From: Erpobdella octoculata
Lineage: Eukaryota > Annelida > Clitellata > Hirudinida > Erpobdellidae
NCBI GenBank assembly: GCA_963978895.1
Contig: OZ022240.1
Span: 9,548,807-9,612,806, forward strand
Direction: 5' to 3'
Length of the DNA stretch: 64,000 nt
Made by a program: the position numbers and the translations under genes. The notes beneath the pieces were generated by a model. That model did not search any database, was not told the origin of the DNA, and was given only the letters and a program-made list of their open reading frames with translations. How positions within the stretch are numbered: the first letter of the stretch is position 1; every line of letters begins with the position of its first letter. Below, in pieces: positions 44,651 to 57,636 of the stretch.

Positions 44651-46364
44651 CGGCCTTTATTAAGCTGATAGATTCTAGCCGAGTCGAGAGATGGCGCTTG
44701 ATGATGGGCGTTATAATCGGCATGCAGAAGCAGATTTTAAGATCATTGATTAGCAGGGTCCCAGCGTCGAGATATCCATCAACGTATAGTGTTTTTGCTG
44801 CGGTGCGTTTGGTGATCGGCTCGTTCACGTTGTTGAAGGGCTCTGTGCAGATGATGATGATGATCATCATCGCCGTTGTCGCCCAAAGAAAAATGTTAGC
44901 ATGTTTCCAGTCTGCGTTTAGTGTGTTTTCATTGTTGGTGTTTTTCAAGTGGTTATAATTAGCAGAGATATTTTGCATTGCTGACCACAAGTAACAAAAG
45001 CTCCAATTTAATTTTCGCACATATCTGACATGACTCAATTTTTCTCAATTTTTAATCAATTAGTTGATATTTTAAATATACCTGACAAAAAATGTCATAT
45101 TGCTCAATGTGTAAATCTAACTTGTGGTAGCTAAGAATTGCATGGAGATTTATGGTACATGAAAGTTTGGTTTGAAAATTATTTGCAACAACTTTTTGAG
45201 AATGATGGAGAAATTTGTGAGCGTGTGTTGAAATGCACAAAAAAGATTAATTATTTAATAAAGATCTGTAATTGACTGCATTTGTTAATTTTGAAATGTC
45301 TACTAATAACATAGTTGATACTAATTTTTGAATGTAAGGGTTGGTTCATTATTTTCATGAATTATGTAATGGTCCCAAGGGGAGGGGTTTTAAAAAATTT
45401 CTACATGTCTTATCTCAGGGGAAGGGGGTAAAAGTCATTCTTACATAATATTTCACAATTATCTTAATATTTCAATTATCATTACTTATAATCTGAATTT
45501 TTCAAAGGCTAAATAATTATCTTTTATGAAATAAAAATCTTTCATTTCTGCAAAATTATGAGTTTCAGTGTAACTGATCCTCTTTTAAGGTCATTCAACT
45601 ATGAAGGAAAACTAGGTAACATCTTACGTAAGAAGAGCTAGGGAGAGTTCAAGAAATCTTACGTGTGTCCGTACATGGGAGTAGGAGAGGTCAAAAATGG
45701 CTAAAAAAAGTAATTCATGAATGACCCATAACAGTGACTAGGATTTCCATTTTTCAACATTTACAGTATGGATAACATTGCATTGCACATTTTTGTAACT
45801 AAAACAGGTACTGATGTTATATTCAGATTACTGTGGTACAACACTAAAGTTGGGTTCAGTGGTCATGCAGATGGTTTCAATTCAAATAAATTTGGTTAAT
45901 TATTTAGCATGCAAACTACACTAGGTCATGAGCCTTGAGCATTTTCTTGAAATGCTCAGTGGTTGCAAAGTCTTGCGAAGTCAAGCAATTACAGCCTTTT
46001 TATATTTGGCATTCTCAAATTGTCTATATAATGAATGAGTTCATGGATGATAACTTCTATTTTTTCGTGCCATCAATGTCATAAGATTTATGAGAAGCAA
46101 CAGAATTCAATAATGTGGTGGAAGTCTGTAATTTGTTAGTCTTAAACAGATGTGCTTTTTGGAACCATGCGGTTGTAGCTGGCGGAAGGCTATTCTAAAA
46201 CCTTTGGTCAGCAACCTTCCCTATGAGATATTCTTAAAAGACGTTGCAGAGATGAGAAGTGAAGCCTTTATGAGTCCAAATGTTGCTCAGCTGCTTGTTA
46301 TCTAATCATAAATATGGGGGAGATAGCTAAATTTTTTTTTTCATAGTAGTTTATAGTCCTTTAC
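44651..46364. other. Probable 5' intron of GSE1; no gene seen
   Basis: AT-rich with a (gatgat)n patch at 44848-44865. No convincing exon in either strand. Confidence 0.4.
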
Positions 46365-46500
46365 ACCAGGTGTTTTAAGACTCTAATGGCTGTATGTAGG
46401 AAGCACTTAAGTACTTCCTGTCGTGGATCAGAATTTGATCCTTTTTACTTTTCCCTCCTCCTTTCTCCAGGCTTGGGACTGGCTCACAGAGTTGGAGCTG
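46365..46500 (+). repeat. Inverted partner of the repeat at 43385-43510
   Basis: Contains aggaagcacttaagtacttc, ccctcctcctttctccaggc and ttgggactggc; almost the full reverse complement of the other copy. Confidence 0.7.
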
Positions 46501-46820
46501 GGAGATAGCTAACTTCTGAGGTCACTTAAATACCATAAACGCTATTTTGAACACCAACCTGCAGTTAACTTTTGCCAGTACAGCTGTCGAAGGATGGCTG
46601 AGATAAGATCATATTTACAATCCCTCATCACCAGCTTTAGAAGCACCACTTATGACTAACCAGACATTGTGCTGGTGATTTTAAATAGTATTACTTCAAT
46701 TGCTCAATAGAAATTTTGATAAAATATTGTTTTTTTTTTAATTTTATTTCAGGAGCCAATGACATTCTGTTTCAAAACAATTTCATGAGTTGAAAATTTT
46801 CTTTTCTTTAATAGACACTC

Positions 46821-49800
46821 ATGGATCATCAATTTCTAAATATTGATTGTCGGCCACCGCCTTTGCCCAGGTATTCATTTTGTATTCATATTTTGATAGT
46901 GGTGTTGTTATTATAATATATGTCTCGAATTAATATTTTTTTGGCTAGTAAAATAATGTGAATAAGAAAAGATGAAAATTGAAATTACTTTGTTTTTTTT
47001 TTATTCACTAGATGTCATTTTTTATATTCTAAAAGAATTAAAAATAAAGAAGTAAATACGAATTTTTATGGGCCCATCTTTCTCAATTTTTGTTTGATTA
47101 AAATTATTCAAAAAAATGGTTATTTAATTAAAAGTGTATTTTTTGTTTCTATAGTGACTCTTTGAATAAAGGTTTTCTTTATTTCTATTAACATTATTTA
47201 AACATACACGTTTTTTTTCTACTCACAACATCATATGTTGACAATTGGACCCATTTTCAGTTTCCTTTGGTGCTTTTTTGATTTAAATATACATTTTTAT
47301 TATATTACAATTTGTACATTTTATAAACGTTCATCATTTAAGATTAATTAAGATTGTGATATTTTTTGCTTTTTGTATGCATAGATGCATCTGTGAACAA
47401 TAGAAGCTTGCTACCTAGTAAAAGCATCTATTCTTAGCAAAAGCTACTTCACCACATTTCAGAGATCAAAATTGAATTTCAAGTCACTTGGCTATTTGAA
47501 TAAAATTCTTGTATTTTGACAGGCCAAAACCTAGTTATCAATATGATGTGAAATGTGAATTCCACATTAACATCAATTATGATATTGTGGTAGATGTGAT
47601 TATTTCAATACAGACATTCATGGTCACATTTTCTAGCCGATTTTTCATATTGATTATATTATTACCAATGGTGATATTGCAAATTTTCATGTTCTTTTCC
47701 ATCTGGAACAATCATTTCTGAGCAAATTTTACAATGAACGAATGTAATATCGGAATAAATGTGTAATGTTGGTAAATATTACAACCATTCATGGCTGTCT
47801 TTTTTTGTGCCCTTTCATGAAACAATTCTAATACAGTGGCTCGTTGATGTTAAGGATATTAAATACATGTAAAGAAATTTTTTTTTATTATTTACTATTC
47901 AATAAAAATAAATGATTGAATATTAGTCTATTAGTTGAATACATTAAAATACATTAAGTCTGAAATTTTCAGAGCTTCAACTAGTTGAAAAGTTTTTAAA
48001 AATTTAACAATTCAATAAATTCAATTAAAAAATAATTTGTAGGAAATTCCATATTTTGTATACTTTGTTTAATTAATTTGTTTTAATTTTAATTGATAAT
48101 GTATATCAATTTATTTATTTATATATTTATAATAACTTACAATATACTCATTGTGTTTTGTTTATTATTGTTTATATAAAGGCTCAAAAAATGGCAAAAC
48201 AACACATTGGTGTAAGCTGTTCCTAGTGGAACTTGTATTTATTAAAAATAAATTGTTCATCAACAAATTCAGATTTTTGAACAAAAAATGCAAAAAAATC
48301 ATTTATGCCAAAACTTCTATGTTTTCCAATCAAGTTTTCAATATGTAATATTGTGCTGCACAATTAACAACCATAACATATATATGTATGATTACAGACC
48401 CACCCCACATCCTTCTTATGGTGGTCCAACTGGAGGCATGTATCCCTTAGATGTGCGCCAGTCTCCTGATGTAGCTCCTCCAATCAACCAATTTAATCCA
48501 TATCGTTTGTCATCTACTGCTGATGGAAACAGTCACTCAACACTTCCATCCTCTCAGTTTGTTTTAGATTCATTTTACAAAGCCTACCAGTCAGCTTATG
48601 GACAGAATTCTGCTCTTGCCGCTGCAGGTGCCATGTTTGGTCACCCATCATACAGGTTCAAAAATATCTTATATTTAATAGATTTTTGTTGTTGTTATGA
48701 TCAGCTGTATTTTTCATCTAGAATGTGTTTTTACTTAGGTTAGACAACACCATGCTGTCGGCAGACCAACAGCTGATGCTTCAAGCTAGCTTTCTTCAAT
48801 ATCCTCATTTGGGTATGTTCCCAAACCCAGCACTCTATGCCAGTCTCCCTGGATCTTCAACTGGTTCTCGTTATCACGGTGACTATTTCGGGCAGAATCT
48901 TCCCAATCTCTCTTCTTTTCAAAATCCTTCAAAGTATTCTTCCAACACTGACCTTACACCAGCAACGTCCTGGATGGGCTTTGACAGGTTTTTTTTTAAT
49001 TTGATCCAGAAAGTTTTTTATATGATTGATGAATAATTTGTGTTATTGATTATATAAAGCATTCATTGTTTTGATTTCTTGTTTATTGATTTCAATATTT
49101 ATTATTAAAAGGGCATCCTCGTCTGCAAGCATGATGAATAATTTCATTGCAACGTCACTGTCATCTGACTCCATTAAAGATGACAATCGTATCAGTGATT
49201 CTCCATTTAAGAAGATGAATAATAATGATCAAATCAATTATGGAAACCACCAAGCAAGCAATGCAGTTTTGAAGCGCAAATCAACAGAAGATATCAGTCT
49301 CATGTTTCGTCAGTACTCATCATCTGCCATTTTAGACGAAAAAACATCAAAAAAAGGCAATGGTGAATTGGTTTATTCAAATAGAAAAATTGATGAAAAG
49401 AAACTTGATTCGTATGCTCAATCTGGTAAAGAATCTTCCTGTCAGATTTATCACAATCAAAAAAGATCCTCATCAATATCATCGTCTCTCAAGGTGCCAA
49501 AAAGTCCTGCATTTTCTTCTGTCTCCTGTTCTGATTCAGCTCATATCAATGGTATTTGCTTATTTTTTTTTAAACTTCGAAGTAACTCTATTTTGTTAAG
49601 AGGCATTTTGTTAGTGTTCTATGTCTAATTGAAAATTCAATATCACTAAGAACATGTTGTGAATTTCAGCATTTGTGTTCTTTTTAAAATCTAGATGGAC
49701 TTTCGTCTATTTCTGAGAATTCTGAACAAAACTGTTCGTTCAATTATCGAAATGAATCAAAAATTTTCCATCACGCGGTTGAACCGCTTAATCTTCAATC

Positions 49801-52800
49801 AAAAGTTGCTCCTGGAGTAACAGCTGCGCACCAATATTCTGATAAAAAATCATCTGAAAATTTTAAACATGACATTTCTAATTTAAAGCTCTCAAAATCT
49901 GACTCTGCAAATACGTTTGCAGTTAGAAGTAGTATAATTTCTGGAACTGACAGTAAGGACATGTCATCTTATCATCCTTCCAGCAAGGCAGCACAAATAT
50001 ACGAATGCAAATTTCACCGACCTTTCGAATTGGCTCCAGAAAAGTTGGGGCACGAAGTCGTTCAAACAAGAAATAAGGTCGAAGCAATTCCTAAAAGTAT
50101 CTCTAAAACCTTATCAGATGATCATAAGAACGAGAAAGACTCGAATTCAACTCGGTTGCCACATCGCTCACTTTCTTTGTGTTCAAATAATTACGGTCAT
50201 GAATCTCAGAATGCTTCAAAAACATTTCCATGTAACGTGAGCACTTTGAATTCAAGTAACTCTTCAGTCGTTTCATCTCAGATGTGTTCTTCTGCAAAGA
50301 AATCCAGTGGTGCTGGCCTGGGTCTCAAAAGTATTTCGAGTAAATCAGTGAAGGAGGAAGTGCCATTGAATTTGGCTTTGATCAAAGATAGTGAAAGATT
50401 ATCAGCAATGCCATTCATTACTAGCTGCAGCAGCACTGATACAAATGTCATCACAACGCATAAATTAGTTAGCAAGCTGGATTTTGAGGCAGCGTGGAGG
50501 CATGCCAAAGGAGTACCCAAGTATTGGAAGTGCTCTCCGGACAAATCCGGTAGTGAAAAATTTGATGATTGTGACTTTGATTATGAGTTAAAAATGGCTA
50601 GACTGACCACTATAATCTCTGGACCTAAGTTATCAACTTCTAATAATTCGCCTGAAAAAATTGATTTTCTTTCTACACTTGGTCTCTCAACTGTTGATAA
50701 ATGCAAAGGTATCTTGCAGTCTTTCTTTTTTTAAATTTAAAACTTTCAAAACAAATTTCAGCGGTTAAATACTTCATTATCGCATTATATCAGTGGTGTT
50801 CTGTAAGAAATGGTTTCATCAGATCTTGATAGAGGTTCAACTCAAACTCCAGTGGGATATAACCAGTGCTCTGTGAAATTGACTCATGTTTTTTTGTTAA
50901 ATAATAAGATGGAAGTCAAGCTTTTATGATCAGATTTTTTGTTTATTGAATGCTTGATGAAAAAAACTAAAATGTTTGTCACGTTAACTTTATTTATTTC
51001 TTACCAGAAATTGAGTTTGAGAAAAACAGACGAAGAAAATTTCAAGCGAGAGAGTTGAGTGTCAGTCCGACGTTGTTAGACGAAGATGAAAATATTGAGA
51101 GCCAGGCTCCTTCTTATACTGTTGAATTCAGTAGTTGTTCTGAGGACTGCCCACACAATAACGGCTTAGATAAACAGTCGATGCTTGCCTTGCTGGGTCT
51201 TAGTTATACAGGATCCTGCAACCCTAGAAGTGGTTTGTAATTGTTTGAAGTTTGTTTATTAACAAAATAGGCTAGTTGATTAGCAATGATTTTGAAGTTG
51301 ATATTCTTATATTGCAGTTTATGAGATTATTTGTAAATAAGAATGAGAATTATTTATTTTGCTACTTCTGAATCATTGATATTGGAAAACTTCTTGCACC
51401 CCAACTGGTACTAGTAAGGTGTCGGATTTGAGTCGGTGACTTTTGGGTCTAAAGGGTAATCCCATGCTACTAAGCCATCGGCACCACTAATTATAGTGTA
51501 TCATGTTTGAAAAATAAATCATATTATTTGTTTTGTAGAAAATTATTTAGTGCATGGAAAGTCCAATTTGGGTCAGGAAAGCAAGCCAGTGTCCTTATAT
51601 GAACCACTGCCGAGTTCTCTGGCTAGCACATTATTGTCTTATCACAATCATTCTTCATTATCGTATTCTCTTCCACTTTCGGATTCTTTTTATTCAGCAG
51701 AGTCATCATCATTGTCATCATCGTATCCATCATTTTCATCACAATCTATTTATCCTTCTTCGCAACTTCCCTCTTCTTCGATTTATTCGTTCTATTCTGC
51801 TACATCGCAACCGTATGCATTGAATCAGTCTTCATTCGTATCTCCATCTTATCGCCATCATCTATATGAAACACCTCCTAAAGTAACCCCCTCTTACACC
51901 TGTCCATCGAACCATTTGTTAGATGAACAGCTTTATTATCAACAAGGTATTTTTTTATACAAACTTTTTTATATTGTTCTTTAAAAAAATCATAATAATA
52001 GAGTTAACTTTTTCAGGAAAAGAGGATAGAAATTATTCAAAAATGGAACCAACTATGAGTATAGAAGGTTCCAGTTATGTTGACTACAATAATTACAATG
52101 ATCATAACTTTCTTGATGTTTCTCTGGAGAATGTTGTGATGAGTAGATGTATATCATCGACACCTGCATCACATCATCGCGAAAACTTACGAAACGAATC
52201 AAATGACGTTTGTGAGAATGCCATATCATTAGAGAATAATAAAAATACTATTGATAGTGATAATAATCGAGCGAATCAACTGGATATCAATAACCTTTTC
52301 AACTGGCCTGGTATTGATTCCATCATTGAATCATATCATCATTATATTGAAGGTTTGGTTCTTTTTTTTCAATTTTTATTGATGTTTTTTCTTACAAAGT
52401 TTTTCAATTTTTTTTTAAAGAAAGATCAATGGAAAAACAACTTCTTTCTGAACATTCTGTGAAGCTGAGTAAAATCAATTCTGATCTTTTTGATGCACAA
52501 GAAGAACTGAAAAATAAAATTTATGTTAGTTTTGCTTGTGTGAATATCTTTAATCCTCTTATCTGTTTGCATGAATATCTCTAATCATCTTATCTACTTG
52601 CATGAATATCTATAATCATCTTATCTACTTGCATGAATATCTATAATCATCTTATCTGCTTGCATGAATATCTATAATCATCTTATCTGCTTGCATGAAT
52701 ATCTATAATCATCTTATCTACTTGCATGAATATCTATAATCATCTTATCTACTTGCATGAATATCTATAATCATCTTATCTACTTGCATGAATATCTATA

Positions 52801-53331
52801 ATCATCTTATCTGCTTGCATGAATATCTATAATCATCTTATCTACTTGCATGAATATCTATAATCATCTTATCTATTTGCATGAATATCTATAATCATCT
52901 TATCTGCTTGCATGAATATCTATAATCATCTTATCTGCTTGTATGAATATCTCTAATCATCTTATCTACTTGCATGAATATCTCTAATCATCTTATCTAC
53001 TTGCATGAATATCTATAATCATCTTATCTGCTTGCATGAATATCTCTAATCATCTTATCTGTTTGCATGAATATCTATAATGATCTTATCGACTTGCCTG
53101 AATATTTCTAATCATCTCATCATCTTCTTAAATGAATATTTCTAATCATCTCATCATCTTCTTACATGAATATCTCTGATAGAGTGATGATTCGTATAAT
53201 ATACTGATTAGTTTATTTTTACTTGCATTATATAGGATCTCAGAAATGCTGAGATAAAACTGAACAACCAACGTACGACAACACAGTCACAAATTGAATC
53301 ACTCAAAAATGTCATAACACAACTGAAATGA
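46821..53331 (+). CDS. GSE1: GSE1 homologue, ten coding exons
   Basis: Exons 46821-46870, 48398-48655, 48739-48987, 49112-49551, 49695-50708, 51008-51232, 51539-51946, 52017-52352, 52421-52524 and 53236-53331. All have GT-AG borders and matching phases; total 3180 bp, 1059 residues plus stop. Shared with vertebrate GSE1: an aromatic/proline-rich N-terminus (YRLDNTMLSADQQLML at 102-117); VSKLD at 591-595; the block DFLSTLGLSTVDKCKEIEFE then KNRRRKF.ARELSVSPTL (656-692, human FL.LFGLTT...KRRKRR..RERSPSPP); and WPGIDSIIESYHHYIEE (978-994) leading into a C-terminal coiled coil to residue 1059. GSE1 is a nuclear partner of LSD1/CoREST-HDAC complexes. The middle is Ser-rich and disordered, with a Ser/Tyr-rich run in exon 7. 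The ATG chosen is the first in frame; the exon opens six bases upstream after an acceptor, so a 5' non-coding exon is likely. Confidence 0.9.
51405..51487 (-). repeat. Degenerate tRNA-like SINE in GSE1 intron
   Basis: The minus strand reads gccgatggcttagtagcatg (A box-like) and gactcaaatccgacacc (B box-like). Too divergent for a functional tRNA. Confidence 0.4.
52540..53170. repeat. 31-bp minisatellite in the last GSE1 intron
   Basis: About 19 units of gcatgaatatctataatcat followed by cttatctactt. Variants are ctctaatcat, a G in ctgctt, and a T in tatttg. The last units (53100-53165) drift to catctcatcatcttctta. It fills most of the 711-bp intron. Confidence 0.95.
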
Positions 53332-53812
53332 GACTCACATTGCTGGAGTAATTTTTTCTCAAATTATTTTCTGAACTGAAAACATTTTATTGAATACTGG
53401 TTGTGATAATCAAAAAATAGATTTTTTACATCAGGATTTTTATATAAATTGATATTTGATGTTTATTGATTTGTTATAGTTGAAGTTTAATATCAGTGTT
53501 TTTTATGCTGAAAGATTTCATAAATTGATATTTTCTAGTTTTTATGTGGGAAGGAAAGATGCCAATCTTGCTCTAACATTAATATCATTAAATTTCTGAT
53601 TGCTTAACAGACATTGTTAAGTAATTTAAATAATTGATTATTTCAAGAATTGCAATTTGCATTCTTTGGTTTACATTTTGTCATATTTATTAAAATGTTA
53701 GTCAATTATGTTTTTATTATTCTCTTCTATGAATGAATCTTGATGTCTTCTATTGAACATTGAATTTTTTTTCACTGTTGCTTTAATCATTAATCTCAAA
53801 ATTTTGTATTAT

Positions 53813-53818
53813 AATAAA
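53813..53818 (+). terminator. AATAAA polyadenylation signal for GSE1
   Basis: AATAAA in attataataaagtttta, 480 bp after the GSE1 stop; the first clear plus-strand signal downstream. Confidence 0.5.
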
Positions 53819-53834
53819 GTTTTATATATTTATT

Positions 53835-55081
53835 TCGTTTGAACTATGGTGGACAACTTTCAGTATTTATTCTCCCTTTTTTACATTACGATTTCAATCG
53901 ATTTTATAAAGAAAAAATTTATACTTTCTATTCAAACGATCCTGAAGTTTTTTAGTTTGTTATTGTTTTTAAGCTTCGTTTTTATCTTATTTTATGAATT
54001 CAAGGGACTAGTCTCTGTGAAGTTATTTATGTTATTTGGTTTATCGTTAAAGTGTTCGGCATTTCATGGTGTCCAGTTTTTATTTTGCTGTACATATCTT
54101 GTACTTTAGTTTATATATATATATTATGGTTTTATTAAAGACTTTTAATCTTTTTCGCCAGATGCAGGTGAAAATATGTTCACTGACTTTTTACGAATGT
54201 GTTATTCTTTATATTTTATTTTGATGCAAACATTCAAAATTTTGTTAAACTTCAGACGAAACGGTTGACGTTTTGTAAGCTTAATAGTCGTTGATTGTTT
54301 AATTTTGAACATACAGCGTTGATATGCTGGGACTGCCAGAGAAATTAAGTCTTCCCTATAACTGGGCACCGCGGAGTATACCTAAGTCGGTTGCCAGGTG
54401 TATTTTATTTGAAAATATTGAGATTGTTCATTGGTCGGAGACTGACACACGAGATTTGAATTTCCGTAATAATACAATCGGGAGAAAAGACAAAAAATGT
54501 TTATTTTATGAAAATAATTATATTAAGCTTCATTAAGCCTTCGTCGCGCCTGCTTTCATTCACTCGCGTGGGATTTGTTTGACTTAGTCCGTCAGGTTTG
54601 GCCGATCGAATGGTATGCAAATAGATACTCTGTTTGCGTTAGAAACTTTTATAATGACATGTTCTTGTCACCAAGAAAATTTGCGATTCGATTGGTTGTA
54701 GACCAGATGATCCTCGAGCATATTCAGGAAATCCTTGTTCAACTGAGGGTGCGGGAACAAACAACTTGTAGACAATTTTTTGTATTACTTTCGAATAAAT
54801 CGGGAAACTGATGAGCTCAGGAAATACGCGTTTCTTTATGGGAGGGAAGTTGCTTAAATAAACAAATAGTCACTGAAGTATATATACATACAGTGCATGA
54901 ACCAGCATAAATAAGCACGAAGAGTTTGATTTTCATCGAAACGAGTCCAAATATATTGTAAAAGCTACCAGTTGGATTCTGATTTTGTCTCAAAATTCGG
55001 TTATTGCTTTTTTCTATTGCTCAAGCAGTTAGTTAGTGGTGTCGCTTCCAATTGCCGAATGACTAATAATATCAGTGTCTT
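53835..55081. other. Convergent intergenic region between GSE1 and the receptor
   Basis: Presumed 3' UTR of the receptor (minus) and spacer. Two short plus-strand frames (54324-54536 and 54575-54811) have somewhat higher GC but no recognised domain and no splice context, so they are not called. Confidence 0.4.
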
Positions 55082-56500
55082 TTATTTTTCGAAACTTTTG
55101 CTGTTCTGTGCATCTACTGCAATTTGTTTAAAATCCTCATTTTCTTCTGCTACTTCTATTTTTTTGACATCTTCAGTTTCTTCGTCGCATTTTGGCGGTT
55201 TATCAGCAAACTCTTCTTTTGTGATTTTGATGAAATCGTTGCTTCCAACACTTGATTCACGCCTGCTATTCTTGCCGTAATTTACATTTAGGGAATTGAG
55301 TTGAATTCTCGAACCGCCGTCAAAGGATATATGACAAGCTCCATATTTTTCTGCATAGCTCTCCAGTCTCAGTTTGGCATCTAAATCTCTACAACGACAT
55401 AGAAGAATGTGCTTAAACGGAGTGCGGAAGTCACGATTAAATCGTGCATATATGACTGGATTCAACAAACTGTTGGCAAAACCCAGCCATTGCAAGCCAC
55501 TTCCAAGCCAATGAGGTATGACAGATGGATCTGGGAGTAAGGGTCTGATGAGAGCCAAAATAAAAAATGGTAGCCAGCAGATGATGAATGACCCCATAAT
55601 GATTCCAAGTGTTTTTGTTGTTTTGTGTTCTCGCGATGAAATTGACCGACCAAAAGAAATTGACTTTGATTGCCTATCACCAGTCGGCTTGCCTTTGGAT
55701 TGTTGAGAGGGAGTTGCACTTGTACGACGACTAAAGAAAGAGACGCCACTTAAATCGAAACTGTGTCTCTGTTGAAGTCTTCCTTCAGTCTCGTCTTCGT
55801 CAGGCTTACATTCCGGTGGTTGCTGTGACAAGCGGCGATGACTGACTGATGGAGATATTTTTCCTATCCTTGGATCATAAACTTCTAATCGATTTCCTAT
55901 TCCAAAATTTGAAACTTTGTTGCATTGAATATTTTTTTGGATGGTCAGTTCATTTGTGAAACTTCCCGTTGAAAGATGTCTCTGGGAAGTGTTGTTTGGA
56001 CTGTATAGGCATTGTTGAGATGCAAGACGTGATGGTGCTCTGCTGCGATTAAATGGCGAAGAACCTCCGTAGTTTCCGGGCGATGGAGATGAGTTTAATG
56101 GCTGCAACTTTGCTTCAGTTTTACGTACATGGTCAGAAACAACGTAGATTCGATAGTAGATGACAATCATAACTATTAGTGGTAAATAGAACGCACCAAC
56201 TGTGGCATAAAACTGGTATGCTACGTCTTGACTGAGCTCGCACTGATTTGGTGGAGGATCGGCCCTCCATCCAAAAAGTGGAGGTATGCTTATTAGTGCG
56301 GACAGCATCCAGACACTGAGTATCATGAGAGCCATGCGAGACGGAGTTCTTTTTGCTGCATATACGAGTGGTCGCGTTATGGTGAGGTATCTGTCGATAC
56401 TGATTGCGCACAAGTTGAGAATACTGGCAGTGCAGAGGAGAACGTCTGACGAAGTCCACACGTCGCACAAAGCTTTGCTCATGTTCCACACACCCATAAT
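55082..56500 (-). CDS. Serotonin 5-HT7-like G-protein-coupled receptor, 3' exon
   Basis: One large exon, TM3 to C-terminus, about 472 codons, opening after the acceptor atcatttaacag at 56501 and ending at TAA 55082. Numbering from the first Met in the exon: Cys11 (3.25, disulfide), Asp18 (3.32, binds the amine), DRY at 35-37, ECL2 Cys86. TM5 (GAFYLPLIVMIVIYYRIY) is followed by a long third loop of about 170 residues, then EHKTTKTLGIIMGSFIICWL, then LQWLGFANSLLNPVIYARFN with NPxxY, RDFRTPFKHILLCRCR (palmitoylation-type cysteines) and an acidic tail. KTLGII.G.F..CWLPFF and WLGFANSL.NP match 5-HT7 best; another biogenic-amine receptor is possible. TM1-TM2 must be in upstream exons, not found up to 64000. 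Confidence 0.9.
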   Translation of the reverse strand: MMGVWNMSKALCDVWTSSDVLLCTASILNLCAISIDRYLTITRPLVYAAKRTPSRMALMILSVWMLSALISIPPLFGWRADPPPNQCELSQDVAYQFYATVGAFYLPLIVMIVIYYRIYVVSDHVRKTEAKLQPLNSSPSPGNYGGSSPFNRSRAPSRLASQQCLYSPNNTSQRHLSTGSFTNELTIQKNIQCNKVSNFGIGNRLEVYDPRIGKISPSVSHRRLSQQPPECKPDEDETEGRLQQRHSFDLSGVSFFSRRTSATPSQQSKGKPTGDRQSKSISFGRSISSREHKTTKTLGIIMGSFIICWLPFFILALIRPLLPDPSVIPHWLGSGLQWLGFANSLLNPVIYARFNRDFRTPFKHILLCRCRDLDAKLRLESYAEKYGACHISFDGGSRIQLNSLNVNYGKNSRRESSVGSNDFIKITKEEFADKPPKCDEETEDVKKIEVAEENEDFKQIAVDAQNSKSFEK

Positions 56501-56945
56501 CTGTTAAATGATTTAAAAAAAGGTTTTATGAGAGCATTTATATTGTATACTAGGTTTTTGTTGGCGCAAGCGCCTGTTTTTTTTTAAATCTAGGCCACAT
56601 AATTATAGAATACTCAAATAACACCCACGTTGTCTCCTCGAATCTACTCAATAATCAACAGGTAAGGTTCGCCCCGCACATATACACATATACATTCACA
56701 CATAACTTGCATGTCTATTGTTTTCACAATAACCAACAAGCAAGTTTCCAAACACATGTTTATCTTCACACTATGTGCATGTGCATGTGCACTGTGGATA
56801 CGATGCCTTATGATGAAAAATAGGATGGGCGTGATTAAATATATTTAAGATGTAGAAAACCATTTGCACATGGATATGGATGGGCTTTTGCATGGGGATG
56901 GACTGGCTTAGTGAACGTTGACCTTGTTAATCCACGTGATTAGCG
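56501..56945. other. Receptor intron (5' side); no other feature seen
   Basis: Begins the intron upstream of the receptor exon; contains tgtgcatgtgcatgtgcact at 56764-56783 and no exon-like sequence. Confidence 0.45.
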
Positions 56946-56953
56946 TTCCAAAC

Positions 56954-57628
56954 CAAAGGCGCAACTACCAGAAAATGCTGGGGGGGGGGGGGGGGGCTCA
57001 AGTGTGAAAAAAAGAAGAAAGCCCGCCGCAGGCGAACAATTTTTTTTTCACTATCTTTAGTCTGCAGTCTTTTTTTGTATCTTTAATCATTTATTAATGA
57101 AAGAAAAGAAAGACTGCAAACTGAAGATAGTCAAACCAGTTAAAGCAATTGTAAAAAAAAATAAGTTTATGAATAAATGTAGCACCCCCCAGTTTTAAAA
57201 AAAGAAGATAGCCTGCCGCAGGCGAAACATTTCTTTGACTATCTTCAGTCTGCAGTCATATTTGGAGAAATTGCGGGGCCTTCCGATTTGGCCTCGGGAG
57301 GGGGGGGGGCTTGTTCAAGTTTTAAAAAGGAAAGAAAACCCGCCGCAGAGGAACTTTTTTTTGACTATCTTGTGTCTGCAGTTTTTTTTCGGTATCTTTA
57401 AGAATTTATTAATGATAGAAAATAAAGACTACAAAAAAAGACTAAAGACTAGTCAAAATCAGTCTCAAACCAGTTAAAGCAATTGTAAAAAAAATAAGTT
57501 TATGAATAAATGTAGCACCCCCAACCCCCCTACCTAAAAAACGCATCGAATTTGGAAAAATTGCAGGACCCTCTGATTTGGCATGGGGAGATTGAGCCCC
57601 ACCCCTTGCCCCCCTAGTTGCGCCCCTG
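56954..57628. mobile_element. hAT MITE with three internal ~190-bp repeats
   Basis: The ends CAAAGGCGCAACTA and, reversed, CAGGGGCGCAACTA are flanked by ttccaaac (56946-56953) and ttccaatc (57629-57636), an 8-bp duplication with one change. Inside, a unit containing cccgccgcaggcgaac, gactatcttcagtctgcag and gtttatgaataaatgtagc is repeated at about 57020, 57212 and 57340. Poly-G runs lie at 56980-56997 and 57300. Confidence 0.85.
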
Positions 57629-57636
57629 TTCCAATC

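Noticed and set aside
54324..54811. Two short plus-strand frames between GSE1 and the receptor
   Set aside because: No domain, no splice sites in phase; they probably overlap the receptor's 3' UTR on the other strand.
56133..56489. 118-codon minus-strand frame
   Set aside because: Out-of-frame shadow of the receptor exon.
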